A stretch of DNA of 64,000 nt from Dipteris shenzhenensis (taxonomy: Eukaryota > Polypodiophyta > Polypodiopsida > Gleicheniales): assembly GCA_047967505.1 (NCBI GenBank), contig CM106541.1, one strand, 5' to 3'. The notes under the pieces were generated by a model, which saw nothing but the letters and a program-made list of their open reading frames with translations, ran no database searches and had not been told where the DNA came from. The position numbers and the translations under genes are program-made. Positions 45,566-57,100 of this stretch are shown here, piece by piece; positions within the stretch are counted from its first letter, which is position 1, and each line of letters starts with the position of its first letter.

Positions 45566-47340
45566 CACGACACCCTTCCCAAGAGTGGAACCAATTTCTC
45601 CTTCAGTTCATGTCTAGTCCAAATGGGTCGCCTCTAGCATTGTATGATGTGATAAACAATTTAAATGCGTAATAAGACCTCAAAAAGTGCAAACTAACCT
45701 AAGAGGAACTATTGAAATTCTCATTGAAAGAGATTTCATCTAAGCATCAAATCCCCTCTTGCCTTGTTGTCAACACTCCCCACCCTCTCCTTTATCCTCC
45801 TAAAAACAAAAGATGAAGTACAAAAATTCAAGCAAATGGAGGCCAAGGTGAAAGGACACAAAAAAGTGACCAAAACCTAGTCAAGGATCAACCTTTTAGG
45901 ATGAAACATAGGTGGGCTCTCTCTTGGTTGGTAGGCATATTTCTTCCTCAGTATGTCCATCTTGTTCACATTCGAGGCAGATTGGGGACCTATCTACATG
46001 CTCGTTTCCCTGACGTTTCTTTGGGTAGGAGGTTCTGGGATTATGTTCAATTTTTAACCTGGTGTCATTACTGTGCTCTATGGTCCCTGTTGGGCACAAG
46101 GATTACTCTCAAGTGGAATGGATCTAGGATTAGAAGAATGCAACCCACCCTTTAGTACAACTTAAAACTATATGCATGAGAGCTTTGGGGTGGGAAATAT
46201 GCAAAGTGAATGCTTGTAGGGTAAGGGAACACAAAAGGAAAGAGACCTCTCACTATCAAACTCAAGGTTGCACAAATGAGGCAAGTTGCCTTGATCAAAA
46301 TGTCAATGTTAATGAGAGACCTTACACATCTGCAACTAGAGCATAAGAAAGATGGACAAAAGCTAATACAAGCGAAAAGTTCACAAACACAAGCCCTCCT
46401 CCAAGCATGTTAAGGCCAACAATACTCTAGCAATGACTACTTCACACCAAGCACCTTTTAAAATACACTCAAGCAAATGGATCTTTGTAATCTACACAAA
46501 GAAATGCCACAATCCCAAGAGGGGAGCCTTCTATTCATAAATTCACATGATTGTTAACCCACATGATACACATACATATAGTAAAACACAAATATCGAGG
46601 GATAGCAATTTTGATCCAAGTGCAAGCTTGCATCATGATTGAGAATAGTTGAGCAAAGACCCCATGCTAGGGATGCATGCATTGAAACATGTGATTTCCA
46701 ACCATAGAGACTTGATTATGCCAAGGTTTCTATCCAAATATCACCTTTTTTTGGTTTTGTGGCAACACACTTAGAGACATGCGCTTCAAGACGCTTCCAT
46801 TCGAAGACATGAATCATGCAAGTAAAGCTCTCGAATTTCTCCAAACTAAGCCCGTAAGCAAATATCATGCATAATTTTCAATGCATATCAAAAGATATAC
46901 GTCAACATGCCATATTCGCACAATACAAGAAAATACTTGGTAGATACAATGGCTTGCAAAGAGCAAGATTCAAGAAAAATACATGCAACTTTCACAAGGG
47001 TGATCACAATATCACAAATTATATCATAGGGTCTTCTACTTTTGCTTCCAAATTTCCAATCTCATAGTATAACCATTCATGTTAAAAGCCGAACATTCAA
47101 ATGTTTTCATTCAGCTCAACTTATCCCATCAGCTCTACTACCCACTCCTTCCACATACTATTGATATGACTTTAACCACAACTTGAGAGCATAGACGACC
47201 AATCTACCTTTCATGTCAACACAAGCTCCTCACCACCCACCGCACAACACCTATTCACTCATATGATCAACTTGACGAGAAAGCCAAATAATGATATATT
47301 TCACAAAATAGTTGGTACAATGATGTGTACCGTGCATAGG
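45566..47340. other. Intergenic; no gene seen
   Basis: No supported coding sequence. A minus frame at 46099-45896 contains CLECEQDGHTEEEIC, which resembles a retroviral-type zinc knuckle but has one residue too many before the last Cys. It could be a gag scrap. Confidence 0.45.
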
Positions 47341-47341
47341 C

Positions 47342-47555
47342 AAAGCTAGCACTATGCCATCCAACAAGGACACTTAGATGAACATAAACTATCTAAAGTC
47401 TAAAGCTAGCACTATGCCATCCAACAAGGACACTTAGATGAACATAAACTATCTAAAGTCTAGATCTGATAAGTCTAAAGCTAGCACTATGCCATCCAAC
47501 AAGGACACTTAGATGAACATAAACTATCTAAAGTCTAGATCTGATAAGTCTTTTT
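47342..47555 (+). repeat. Three near-identical tandem copies (60/75 bp)
   Basis: AAAGCTAGCACTATGCCATC...CATAAACTATCTAAAGTC occurs at 47342, 47402 and 47477. Copies 2 and 3 carry an extra TAGATCTGATAAGTC, so the spacing is 60 and then 75 bp. Near identity points to recent duplication. Confidence 0.95.
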
Positions 47556-48134
47556 AGTCTATACCACACGTATATAAACCTCTCTTTGTCACTCAAACCT
47601 TTGCATCAAACTCGTCGTCAATGGAGTCAATCATTCATATGTTCATTAAATCATTAGTCAACAATCTCATATCTCATCCATCCGTTTGTAATTCTCTCTC
47701 TCACACAAAGTGATGGAAGCCACAAGAGAAAAGGATGGTTCAAAGAGGTACATAACCAATTGGACTGGTGGAGTATCTCAAACCAAGGTTTACTTGAGAA
47801 GAAAAGGCCCATAAGGAACTGAGGTAAGGTCAATGCTGTGATATAAACTAGGCATTCACTTTGCCCAATAGTCTATGGCCATGATATTCTAGAAACTGAG
47901 CAAGGCTTCCTTCCACACTTCTGAAAATAATCTGGACAGCTCATCCCTCCATTGAACATAGCTTTCGCAAGCTCCTTTTCAAAGCAATTATATACAGCAT
48001 GTGCTATATTTGTAAAATGATGACTCTTTACAGACTGTATATCCGGAAACAGCTAGTTGCGAGCGAAGGACTTTTGTCGCTTGCCATTTAATGTGGCGAG
48101 GTCAGTCAAATCTTGTGAACGGCAAACCATCAGC

Positions 48135-51100
48135 TCAACCAAATGTTGCAATCAGGAACCTTTTATAAATGCTCATGAACTTTGCCACAAATGCTGCAGA
48201 CAAGAGCTTGATAAGTGAACTGAGGCAGGAGATCAAGTTCATCATAAGTTGGGCCATGGGATATAACTAAAATATATACCTTCGGAAGATATGCAATCTT
48301 ATAAATGAAAATGTTTTACAAAATGAGGGAAAGGACTAAGGGAGGAGAAAAAGCGCAAAAGAGAATTTGTAAGAGACATTACAGAAAGCCAAGAGTAAAA
48401 GAGAAATTTAAAAAAAAAAAAAAAACTTAGCAAGCAAAGCTATGCTTGCATTCTCATCAGTTGGGTATAGCTGCCATCTTGGTTTTGAAAGACCTCAGAA
48501 TCTATAAACCCAGATGTAATTACCTTCCAGATGAAAGATGGCCTTTTGTCCTAGTTGCATACGGTGTTCCTGAGGTGTCAAGACAAACAAAAGGGCTTCA
48601 GATCTTCAGTTTTTAATATCAGCAAGTCATGTTCTCATGGTCAAACTCAAGGTCAACCACTGAACTCACATAATAGGCCGCCCAATGGCACACTTCATGC
48701 TTCAGTTCCGAATCAAGCTTCTTCATTAGTTCCAGTAGCAATCTCTGATACAAAAAAAAGGTTACAAGATTAGATTTCACGAACTCAAGAACATGCCCAA
48801 ACTCATCCTCTAGAAACAACAGTGTGCAGTTTCAATCTCATGATGGCCACTCATAAGTTGAAAACCATAAACTACATCATGCATAGCAAAGACTAGGTAC
48901 TATGGCATCCCCACCCGCATCATCAGCACCCAACGCTGGGTGTAGACCATAGTTTAAACATATAATCATAAATATAAAAATCCAAACACCCTCACATACT
49001 TCAGCATCCATTTATACAAACGGCTTCATACTAAGTTTTTATCGGCACTCCGGAGATGAAGGGAAGACTCAGCTGCGGCTAGAAAAATAATTGAAAAGTA
49101 GTCCACATTCTCTCCCAAACAAGCATCTAAGCAAAAAAATGGTTAGACAATCCAGCTGATAGGGCGATGCACAACTTAAGATAGATATGTTAGAAATGAC
49201 CCAAACAAGCATCTAAGCAAAAAATGGTTAGACAATCCAGCTGATAGGGCAATGCACAACTTAAGATAGATATGTTAGAAATGACCCAACAGAGGGTACG
49301 CACGACCAAAGATTGATAGAATAGCCCAGGAGCTCACACAGTGTGGTGTGGGGTGTGGAGTCACAAACTTCTTAACTTATGTGCATAAAATAGATGTGCA
49401 GACTGATCAATAGACAATGAACCAACCAGATAGAGAAACCACCAAAATAATATATTTATGTCCAAAACTATGAACACAATACAAAAGAGATAGATCCAGA
49501 GTCCCACCAATGGTGTGGTCCTCTGATCTTACCACAACGTACTCCTATCTGCTGGCTATCTCTAGACTCAAGCCCGCGTGCTCCACCTCGAGCTTCTATA
49601 GACTATCCTTCTAGATCCCATCCACCTTGCTGTCTTTGCACCAGCCTAGGTGGGCAGCACTCTGAGCTAGGTCTGCAGCTCTACAGCCCACTTGAATCCT
49701 CTTGGATAGAGCCCACAGGTGGCTGTTCTGCTGTTCTGCTGCTCTTTCTGCTCCCTGAATTTCTGCTCCAAGTGCTGATTTATGAGGGCACAAATGCCCT
49801 CCTTATATAGGGCACAAGGCCCTCCAGAACCAACCGACCAGCCAGCCCTAATTGGGCCGACTGGCTGGTCTGTAGCAGCCCTAACCAACCGACCACATGG
49901 TTGGCTGGTTGGATGGCTATCCAGCCCTATTTAGGGCCCTTTGCCAGCCCTTTGTTTCATGCAGGGCCCAGCCCCTTTGAAGTGCTTACCCCACCACCTG
50001 CCAGCCCTGTTTGCAGTCCATAGACCTGCCCAATACCTGCTGCAACAGTGCGACTCCATGCTGCTACTGATCCGCCTCTGCTCAGCCCTTGTCCGGACCC
50101 TAGTGCACCCTGCACACCTTCCGTACACTGCCCTGCAGCAGCCCGTACTGATCCGTACAGCGGCTGTCCCCTTTCTCTGGGCATACCTTGCCCTAGGTCT
50201 CCCTCCCCCATGCTCTCCTCATTTGGGGGCTTACAGATGGGGAGGTGACCTTTCCAACAAGATAGAATTTATCGCAATATCTGTTGGAATGGTCATCTCC
50301 CCATCTGTGAGCTCCCAAATGAGTGCATCGGGGGGGTGAACCATAGGTGGAATGGCCTGCCACATGGACAGCATCTTGGCTGTCATTTGGGTGGTGGAGA
50401 AGGGGCTACCACATGGTCAGCACCTCATAGGGAAAGGGCTAAAAGGGCTGCCACATGGGCAGCACAGCAGCCTGGAAGAGGTGCAGCAAAGCGTGTGTGT
50501 ACGGGCTGGAACAGGCCCCTAAAAGAGGCACACAGGTTGCGGGACAGGCCGCATGCGGCACAGCAAAAGGCACCAGCAAAGAGCAGCGCATGGGGCTGGC
50601 AGAGGCCCACAGGTGACAGCATGTGCAGGGCTAATAGGCGCCTGCATGGGAGACCTGGAGCAGCAGCACATGGACAAAGCCAGCAGCCCAAAAGGGCTTG
50701 GCAAAGGCCCTTATATAGGCCTGGTTGGACCAGGCAACCAAGTCGGCCAGCAGACTAGTCAGCCAGGATGAGGCTGGCTGGTTGGTTTTACGACAGCCCC
50801 TTGGGGACCTATAAAAGAAGGGCCTCCAGGCCCTCATTCATTATCATCTGGAGCAGCCCTCTGACAGCAGACAGGAGCAGCAACAAGGCTACCCATGGGC
50901 CTATCTACAGGAGGTGAAGGTGACCCTGAAAGAGCTACAGACTGAACTTGAGTGGCAGCCCACCTAGGCTGGTTTCAGACAGCAAGGTGGGGAAATGTTG
51001 GAATGGTCACCTCCCCATCTATAAGTCCCCATATGAGGAGAGCATGGGGGAGGTAGACCAGGGGATATTGGGGCTGCCACATGGGCAGCACACAGCAAAA

Positions 51101-54100
51101 GGTAAAGGCTGCCACATGGGCAGCACACAGGCTGCCATGTGGTCAGCTATCCACACATGGCCAATGGGCTAGCAAGAAGGGTACTTGGCAAGTCGTGGAG
51201 CTCCTGATGTACGGGGCAGACACGTGGACATCAGGGATCTGCAGCAGCCTGATTGCGCAGGGATTTCCAGCAAGGACAGACAGCGCTTCAGTACAGAGAA
51301 GGTACGGAATGCATATGTGGCTGTACGGGGCTGGTATAGACCTGGCAGGAGGCAAGGATGCTGCAGCAAAGAGGCCCAACCATGGCGCTGCAAACAGGGC
51401 AGGCTGGAGCCTGCAAGAAAGCCCGCAATAGGGCGCATATGGCCTGGATCAGTGGCGCAGTGCCACATGGCAAGGCAGGTACAGATGGGCCAGCAAGAGG
51501 GCCCTTGTAGGGCTGGTTGGGCTGAGCCAATCAGGTTGGTTGGCCAGCCAACCTATCAGACCAGCCAGTCGGCCCATTTAGGGCTGGCTGGTTGGTCCAT
51601 TTGAAAGGGCCTTGAGCCCTACAAAACCTCATTTCATCATCCAGCAGCCAGCAATCCAGGAGGCAGAAAGGAGCAGCAGGAAGCCACCCTCCGGGCCTAT
51701 ATTGTTAGAAATGAAGAGGGAATGAATCACTCAAACCTCCACCCAAGATCTCTCCAACTCTTACACACACTCAACTCAGATAGATGATCACAGATGCAAC
51801 AAACACTCTCAGAAATAAATATGGACGGAGAGAGAAAGAGAGTATTTTCATCCACCAGATGGTGGGCAGAAAAATAGCTCCAAGGGAGCAGTACAAAACA
51901 AAGCAAAGTGCTGGAGAATATTGATGGACTCTCTCTCTCACCAACTGCTCCAGATCTGAGTGCTGAACACAGCCTTGGAGAGGGGCTTTCAATCTTGCAC
52001 TGGATCATCTATCTGGGTTGAGTGTGTGTAAGAGTTGGAGAGATCTTGGGTGGAGGTTTGAGTGATTCATTCCCTCTTGATTTCTAACATGGTACCAAAG
52101 CCCAAGTAGGAGGCTCACAAGTGTGGGAGCCTGAAGGCAGGGACCTTGCTAAAGGACGACCCTGATCCAGACGCTCTTGGGAATCGACTTCCACGACTAG
52201 AGGATTGTGCCCTTGCGAGAAGGGTGACTCAAGTTCAATCAAGTGCGTTTAAAGTTCACGGTCTAGGTTATTTGGAAATGTACTTTTGTTGCAAACCTTG
52301 CCAAAGGACGGGTTGAAACAGACCCTCAGAGCATGGTGCATGGAAGACTCCAAGTTTTGTTCACTCATTATGAGGGGGACAATTGGAAGATCATAGAGGC
52401 TGGGTTGCTCGAGTTCCAAGGCGAAAACGTGACTGAAGGGGGTGATGCCAGGAGGTGCTACCAAAGATGGACCTATGTACCAGGATGGTGTGCGGAAGCA
52501 GAACCGGACCTAGTGAAGCAGGAGCCAATGGATGAAAAGCCGAGAAAAGATTTTAACACCGAAAGGTTCCGGAGGACTATAACCAAGGAGTTACTGGAGC
52601 ATCTTCATCGACGCGTTGGCATTGGGCCGAGATGTGTCGGTGAGAGGGGGTGTTGGAAAGGTCACCTCCCCATCTGTAAGCCCCCAAATGAGGAGAGCGT
52701 GGGGGAGGGAGACCTACGGCAAGATGTGCCCAAAGAGAGATTACCTGGATGTGTGGATCTGGGACAGATCTGGAGCATTCATGATTGGCGGGGCGTCCCC
52801 GGTAAAAGGCACGATGACATCAGAGAGAACAAGCACTGACATGGCAAGGGATGGGGCAGCACATGGAAGCCCATATGGAGGGCTGGTTGGGCTGGGCAAA
52901 GCCAATCAACCAGGCCCTATCTAGGGCTGGCCAAGGGCTCAACCCCTATATAGAATCGTGGGCCAACAAGCCCTCGAAAAGAGAGCCCAAGAGGGCGATT
53001 TTGTGGGGCCAATAAAGGGCCCTATTGGGGCTGGTTGGGCTGAGCCAACCAAGTCGATTGGGCCAGCCAACCTGGTCTGTCCAATCGGCCCAGATTGGGA
53101 CAGACTGGTCGGTTTTCTTAGCAGGCCTTAGGGCCTATATAAGGAGAGGCTCTTGGCCTCATTCAATATCCAGCAGTTAACAGTTCTAGGGCAGAAAGGA
53201 GCAACAGGAAGCCTACTCTCTGGGCCTATCTATAGGAGGTGAGAGAGTACAACAAGGGCTGCAGACTTAGCCAAGAAGGGCTGGACCTTGGCTGTCTTCT
53301 AGGGCAGCAAGGTGCTGAGATCATCATCTTCTGGAGCAGCCATTCACAAGCAGGTTGGAGCAGTGGAACAGTTATCTTGGAGCCTACATTCAGGAGGACC
53401 AAGGGGACCTGTGTGTTGCAGACAAAGCTTGGCAAGGGCTGCCCACCTAGGCTGATTCACAGGCAGTAAGGTGGAGAAGAACACACTAGACGGATAGTCT
53501 ACAGACGCTCGAGGTGGAGCACGCGGGATCGAGTCTAGAGATAACTGGCTGATAGGAGAAGGACCTTGTGGTAAGATCAAAGGACCACACCATTGGTGGG
53601 ACTCTGGATCTATATCTTTTGTATTGTGTCCATAGTTTTGGACGAAAATATTATTTTGGTGGTTTCTCTATCTGGCTGGTTCATTGTCTATTGATGAGTC
53701 TACTAATCTATGTGACGCACATTAAGTATAGAAGTTTGTGATTCCCCACACCCACACCCACAATGTGTGAGCTCCTGGGCATTACTATAAGTCTTCCGCT
53801 GTGTGTACCCTCTGTTGGGTAATTTCTAACATATATCCAGGAGGTGAGAGGATGCTTGGAGGGCTGCAGACTTAGCCAGGAAGGACTGAACCTTGGCTGT
53901 CTTCTAGGGCAGCAAGGTGCTGAGATCATCATCACTTGGAGCAGCAGTTCAAGGAGCACAAGGAGCAGCAGATCAGCCACTTGTGGGCCTCTATCCAGAA
54001 GGAGACAAGAGAGCTGTAGAGCTGCAGACCTAGCTCAGAGTGCTGCCCACCTAGGCTGGTGCAAAGACAGCAAGGTGGAAGGGATCTGGACGCAAAGTCT

Positions 54101-57100
54101 ACAAAAGCTTAAGGTGGAGCACGCGGGCTCAAGTCTAGAAATAGCCAACAGATAGGAGAAGGACCTTGTGGTTAGATCAGAGGACCACACCATTGGTGGG
54201 ACTCTGGATCTATCTATTTTGTATTGTGTCCATAGTTTGGAAAGTCTACTTACACTCGAGATGAAGCACACGGGCTCGAGTCTAGAGATAGCCGATAGAT
54301 AGGAGGAGGACCTTGTGGTAAGATCAGAGGACCACACCATTGGTGGGACTTTGGATCTATCTCTTTTGTATTGTGTCCATAGCTTTGGACAAAAATATAT
54401 TATTTTGGTGGTTTCTCTATTTGGTTGGTTCATTGTCTATAGAAGAGTCTGCACATCTATTCTATGCACATTAAGTTAAGAAGTTTGTGATTCCACACCC
54501 CACACCACACTGTGTGAGCTCGTGGGCAATTCTATCAATCTTCCGCTGTGCGTACCCTCTATTGGGTCATTTCTAACAATATCATCTTTAGAAAAAATTA
54601 CTGCTAGCTTGAATTCCATACTGTCCTTTAATCAAGTAAAAAGAGATGCATGACTCCAAACATTTCCTTCCCAGAAGGAGAATTTCCCAGTAAAACTAAC
54701 AAGTCATACTTTCTTTTAATGATCTAACATAAATTCTGAAACTAGTTCCTAAAATTTACATGGCTTAGGTAAAGCTTCGTTGAGAACATTGTTAGGTATA
54801 AACCGAAAACTTTACTGTTCAATCAGCTTATATGGGCTACAATCATTGAATTGAAGAGCATACTGTCATCCTGCTTCAACATGTATCCACTTGCTTGGTA
54901 CTATTTCTTTTTGTTTTTCAATAGTATGTTTATTAAAAAATGAAATGTTTTCCTACTGTTCAGTTACGGACCAATGGGGACTAGGTCTAGCATTTGAGGG
55001 TGGATCCCCTTGCTTGGGGTTATGGGCATTAGTGACCCACAAGAGTGATGGCCTCTCTTTGAGAGGGACATCTAGAAACCACACCCCACCTGAGTACCCA
55101 AACATGGGACCAATCAAATGCACAGATTGCATACCGACCTAGGAACCATTCAAGAGAATGTTCCCTCAGCTTTGGGTGTGGGCCTGACAACATGCCAAGA
55201 GTAATGGAGATACAAGATAAGACGACAAACAAATGAGCTCAGTATGGCTCAGTTATGACCTTAGAGTACGTCAATAGATAGTCTAAGCTGTTAGGAACCC
55301 GTGGGTGCGATCAGAATTAAATTCTGACAACTTTGAAATTTTAGGGTTTTTAGGAGTGACGTGGCAACTGACACGTGGCAGACTGCCACATGGAATCTGA
55401 GCTGGCAGGTTAGTCCACCTGTCCCACACATGTGGCAGCATGCATGGCAAGTGGCAGGGCATGCAGGCCAAGTGTTTGGCCCCAAATCTAGTAGATTTGG
55501 GACAGGTTGTGGACTGTCCTCTTTGGGACTGCAGCCCACCAAAAATCTGGGACAAGTGTCCACCTTCCACTCTAGGCCTAGGGGGGGGGCTGAGCCTATA
55601 AAAGAAGGCCTCTCCCCTTCATTCCACACATGAAAATTTCGTCACTTTTCTTCTTCCTCCTTTTGGATGATGCTACAGAACCTCTCCAGCTCCTTGGGTG
55701 CAACCAGCTTCTCCCTAGGCCATTCTCTCACCTCAGCAACACTTTCTCTCTCTACAACAGCACATTCTCTCTCTACAGTTCCAGCCCCATCTCTCCAAAA
55801 ATCTAACCCCTCTCAGCTCTTGTGAAACAGCAGCAGCATCCTCTCTCCTTCACCTAGCCTGGAGCAGCCACAACCCCTTTCTCTCTCCTGCTGCAGTCTT
55901 TCTCTCTCTACTGCAAAATTTCTCTCTCTACTGTTCCAGCCCATTTCTCTTGCAGAAATCTGCCTTTCTGTGCACCTCTGGAACAACAGCAGCTACTCTC
56001 TTACATCTCCTCCCTTGGGATCAGCATTGGCACTCTCTCTCTACAGCTATCACTCCATAAAATCTTTCTCTCTCTAACCTACAGGCTGTTTTTCTAAGCT
56101 GTTCTCATTCCAGCCCCATTTCCACACTCCTTTCACCCAAGGTAGCTTCAGAGGCATCAAGGACTTCATCTACAAAAGGGTCAAGTCACGAAGGGAGCCT
56201 GTATTGTCAAGTTTATCTCATTTACAGCACTATTTCATGTTGTTTCTACTATCTTTCTAGAAACTAGTGCTTGTCTCTAATGTTGGATGTAAGTGGTGAT
56301 TGTTGCAGGCTTCTTCCTTGTGGATTGGGCAAGCCAAGAGTTGAAACCTGAGCTTGGAGTCCTCTTTTTTTGTTGTCTACCTTGTACATATGCTCTTGAG
56401 TCTTGTATCTAGGTCCTAGGTTTCACTAAGTTCATCAGTTTGGAAGGTGCATTGCACCTTGGTCTTGTATCTCCATTTTCAAGAATAAAGTGAGCCTGGA
56501 TAAGGGGGGGGGGCCGTCTTGGCCCCTCAATCATATTGCATTTTCCAATGATGTCACTTTGTGTTTAAGCTGTATAAGTCTTAATTCCAGCTTAATTGCA
56601 AACTCTTAAGTTCAAGTATATGTGTTTGGCAACTCGCAATCATCTCATTCAAATGCCTTTGCAAAATCCGTTGTCTGAATTGATAGAAAGCACCGAGTAG
56701 TTTACACATACCTTGAGAACAATTTCAGGTGGGATGCAATTGATAAGTAGTTCGTACAGCTTTCCACGTACTAAGAACAGTCTGCAAACAAAGAAGAGTT
56801 CCCCTGCTTTCAATCAACCAAAGACAACACTGCTTCAAGAGTTTCAAGAAAAACAGTTTTTAAAAATTGCGGTAGCACTCCTCCAGATACTGCACAAAAA
56901 AGTACATGCAGCAACATCGAACCTATTCATTTTTTGACATAGAAAAAACAACCTTAGTACCTCTTTGGACTTTGCTCATTTACAATGTCAGATGCAATCT
57001 CCACAATATATTGCTCCCAATCTGTCGTCTGGACAGGTTGATTTTCTGTAAAAGGATACCTGGAAAAAAGCCTACCATAAGATGAATTTGACATAATTTA

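Larger units (their letters stand above)
51703..53831 (+). mobile_element. Nested LTR retroelement with an aberrant left end, target duplication TATAT
   Basis: TATAT at 51698-51702 and 53832-53836 brackets a unit. It consists of a 387-bp left end (51703-52089), PBS (52090-52101), about 540 bp internal DNA with the accessory ORF region, a purine tract (52642-52650) and a 1181-bp 3' LTR (52651-53831). Excising the unit restores an LTR reading GGGCCTATAT-CCAGGAGGTGAG, like GGGCCTATCTAxAGGAGGTGA in sister copies. No gag or pol is present. The left end does not match the 3' LTR except at the tip. Confidence 0.88.
50282..54578 (+). mobile_element. Compound LTR insertion, target duplication ATATC
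   Basis: ATATC at 50277-50281 and 54579-54583 bounds the whole block. From the left comes a partial LTR (50282-50995, TGTTGGAATGGTC start, TATAAAA at 50810-50816). It is joined directly, without PBS or internal DNA, to a second LTR that starts at 50996 and runs to 51702. That LTR is split by a nested element (51703-53831 plus its TATAT duplication) and resumes at 53837 to end in TTTCTAACA at 54578. Only 22 bp separate this insertion from the solo LTR at 49273-50259. Confidence 0.85.
48745..56711 (-). other. RFC3 giant intron (7967 bp)
   Basis: This lies between the exon coding VRGKLYELL... and the one coding LLLELMKK.... About 5.3 kb of it is LTR-family DNA: a solo LTR at 49273-50259 and the compound insertion at 50282-54578. 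A further LTR-like stretch may occupy 55289-56561. Without these the intron would be under 1.5 kb. Confidence 0.9.

Noticed and set aside
45896-46099. CLECEQDGHTEEEIC as a CCHC zinc knuckle
   Set aside because: Spacing is C-x2-C-x4-H-x5-C rather than x4, and no gag or pol sequence surrounds it.
49188-49202. A second LTR start (TGTTAGAAATGACCC)
   Set aside because: It is the copied border within the 86-bp tandem duplication, not a separate LTR.
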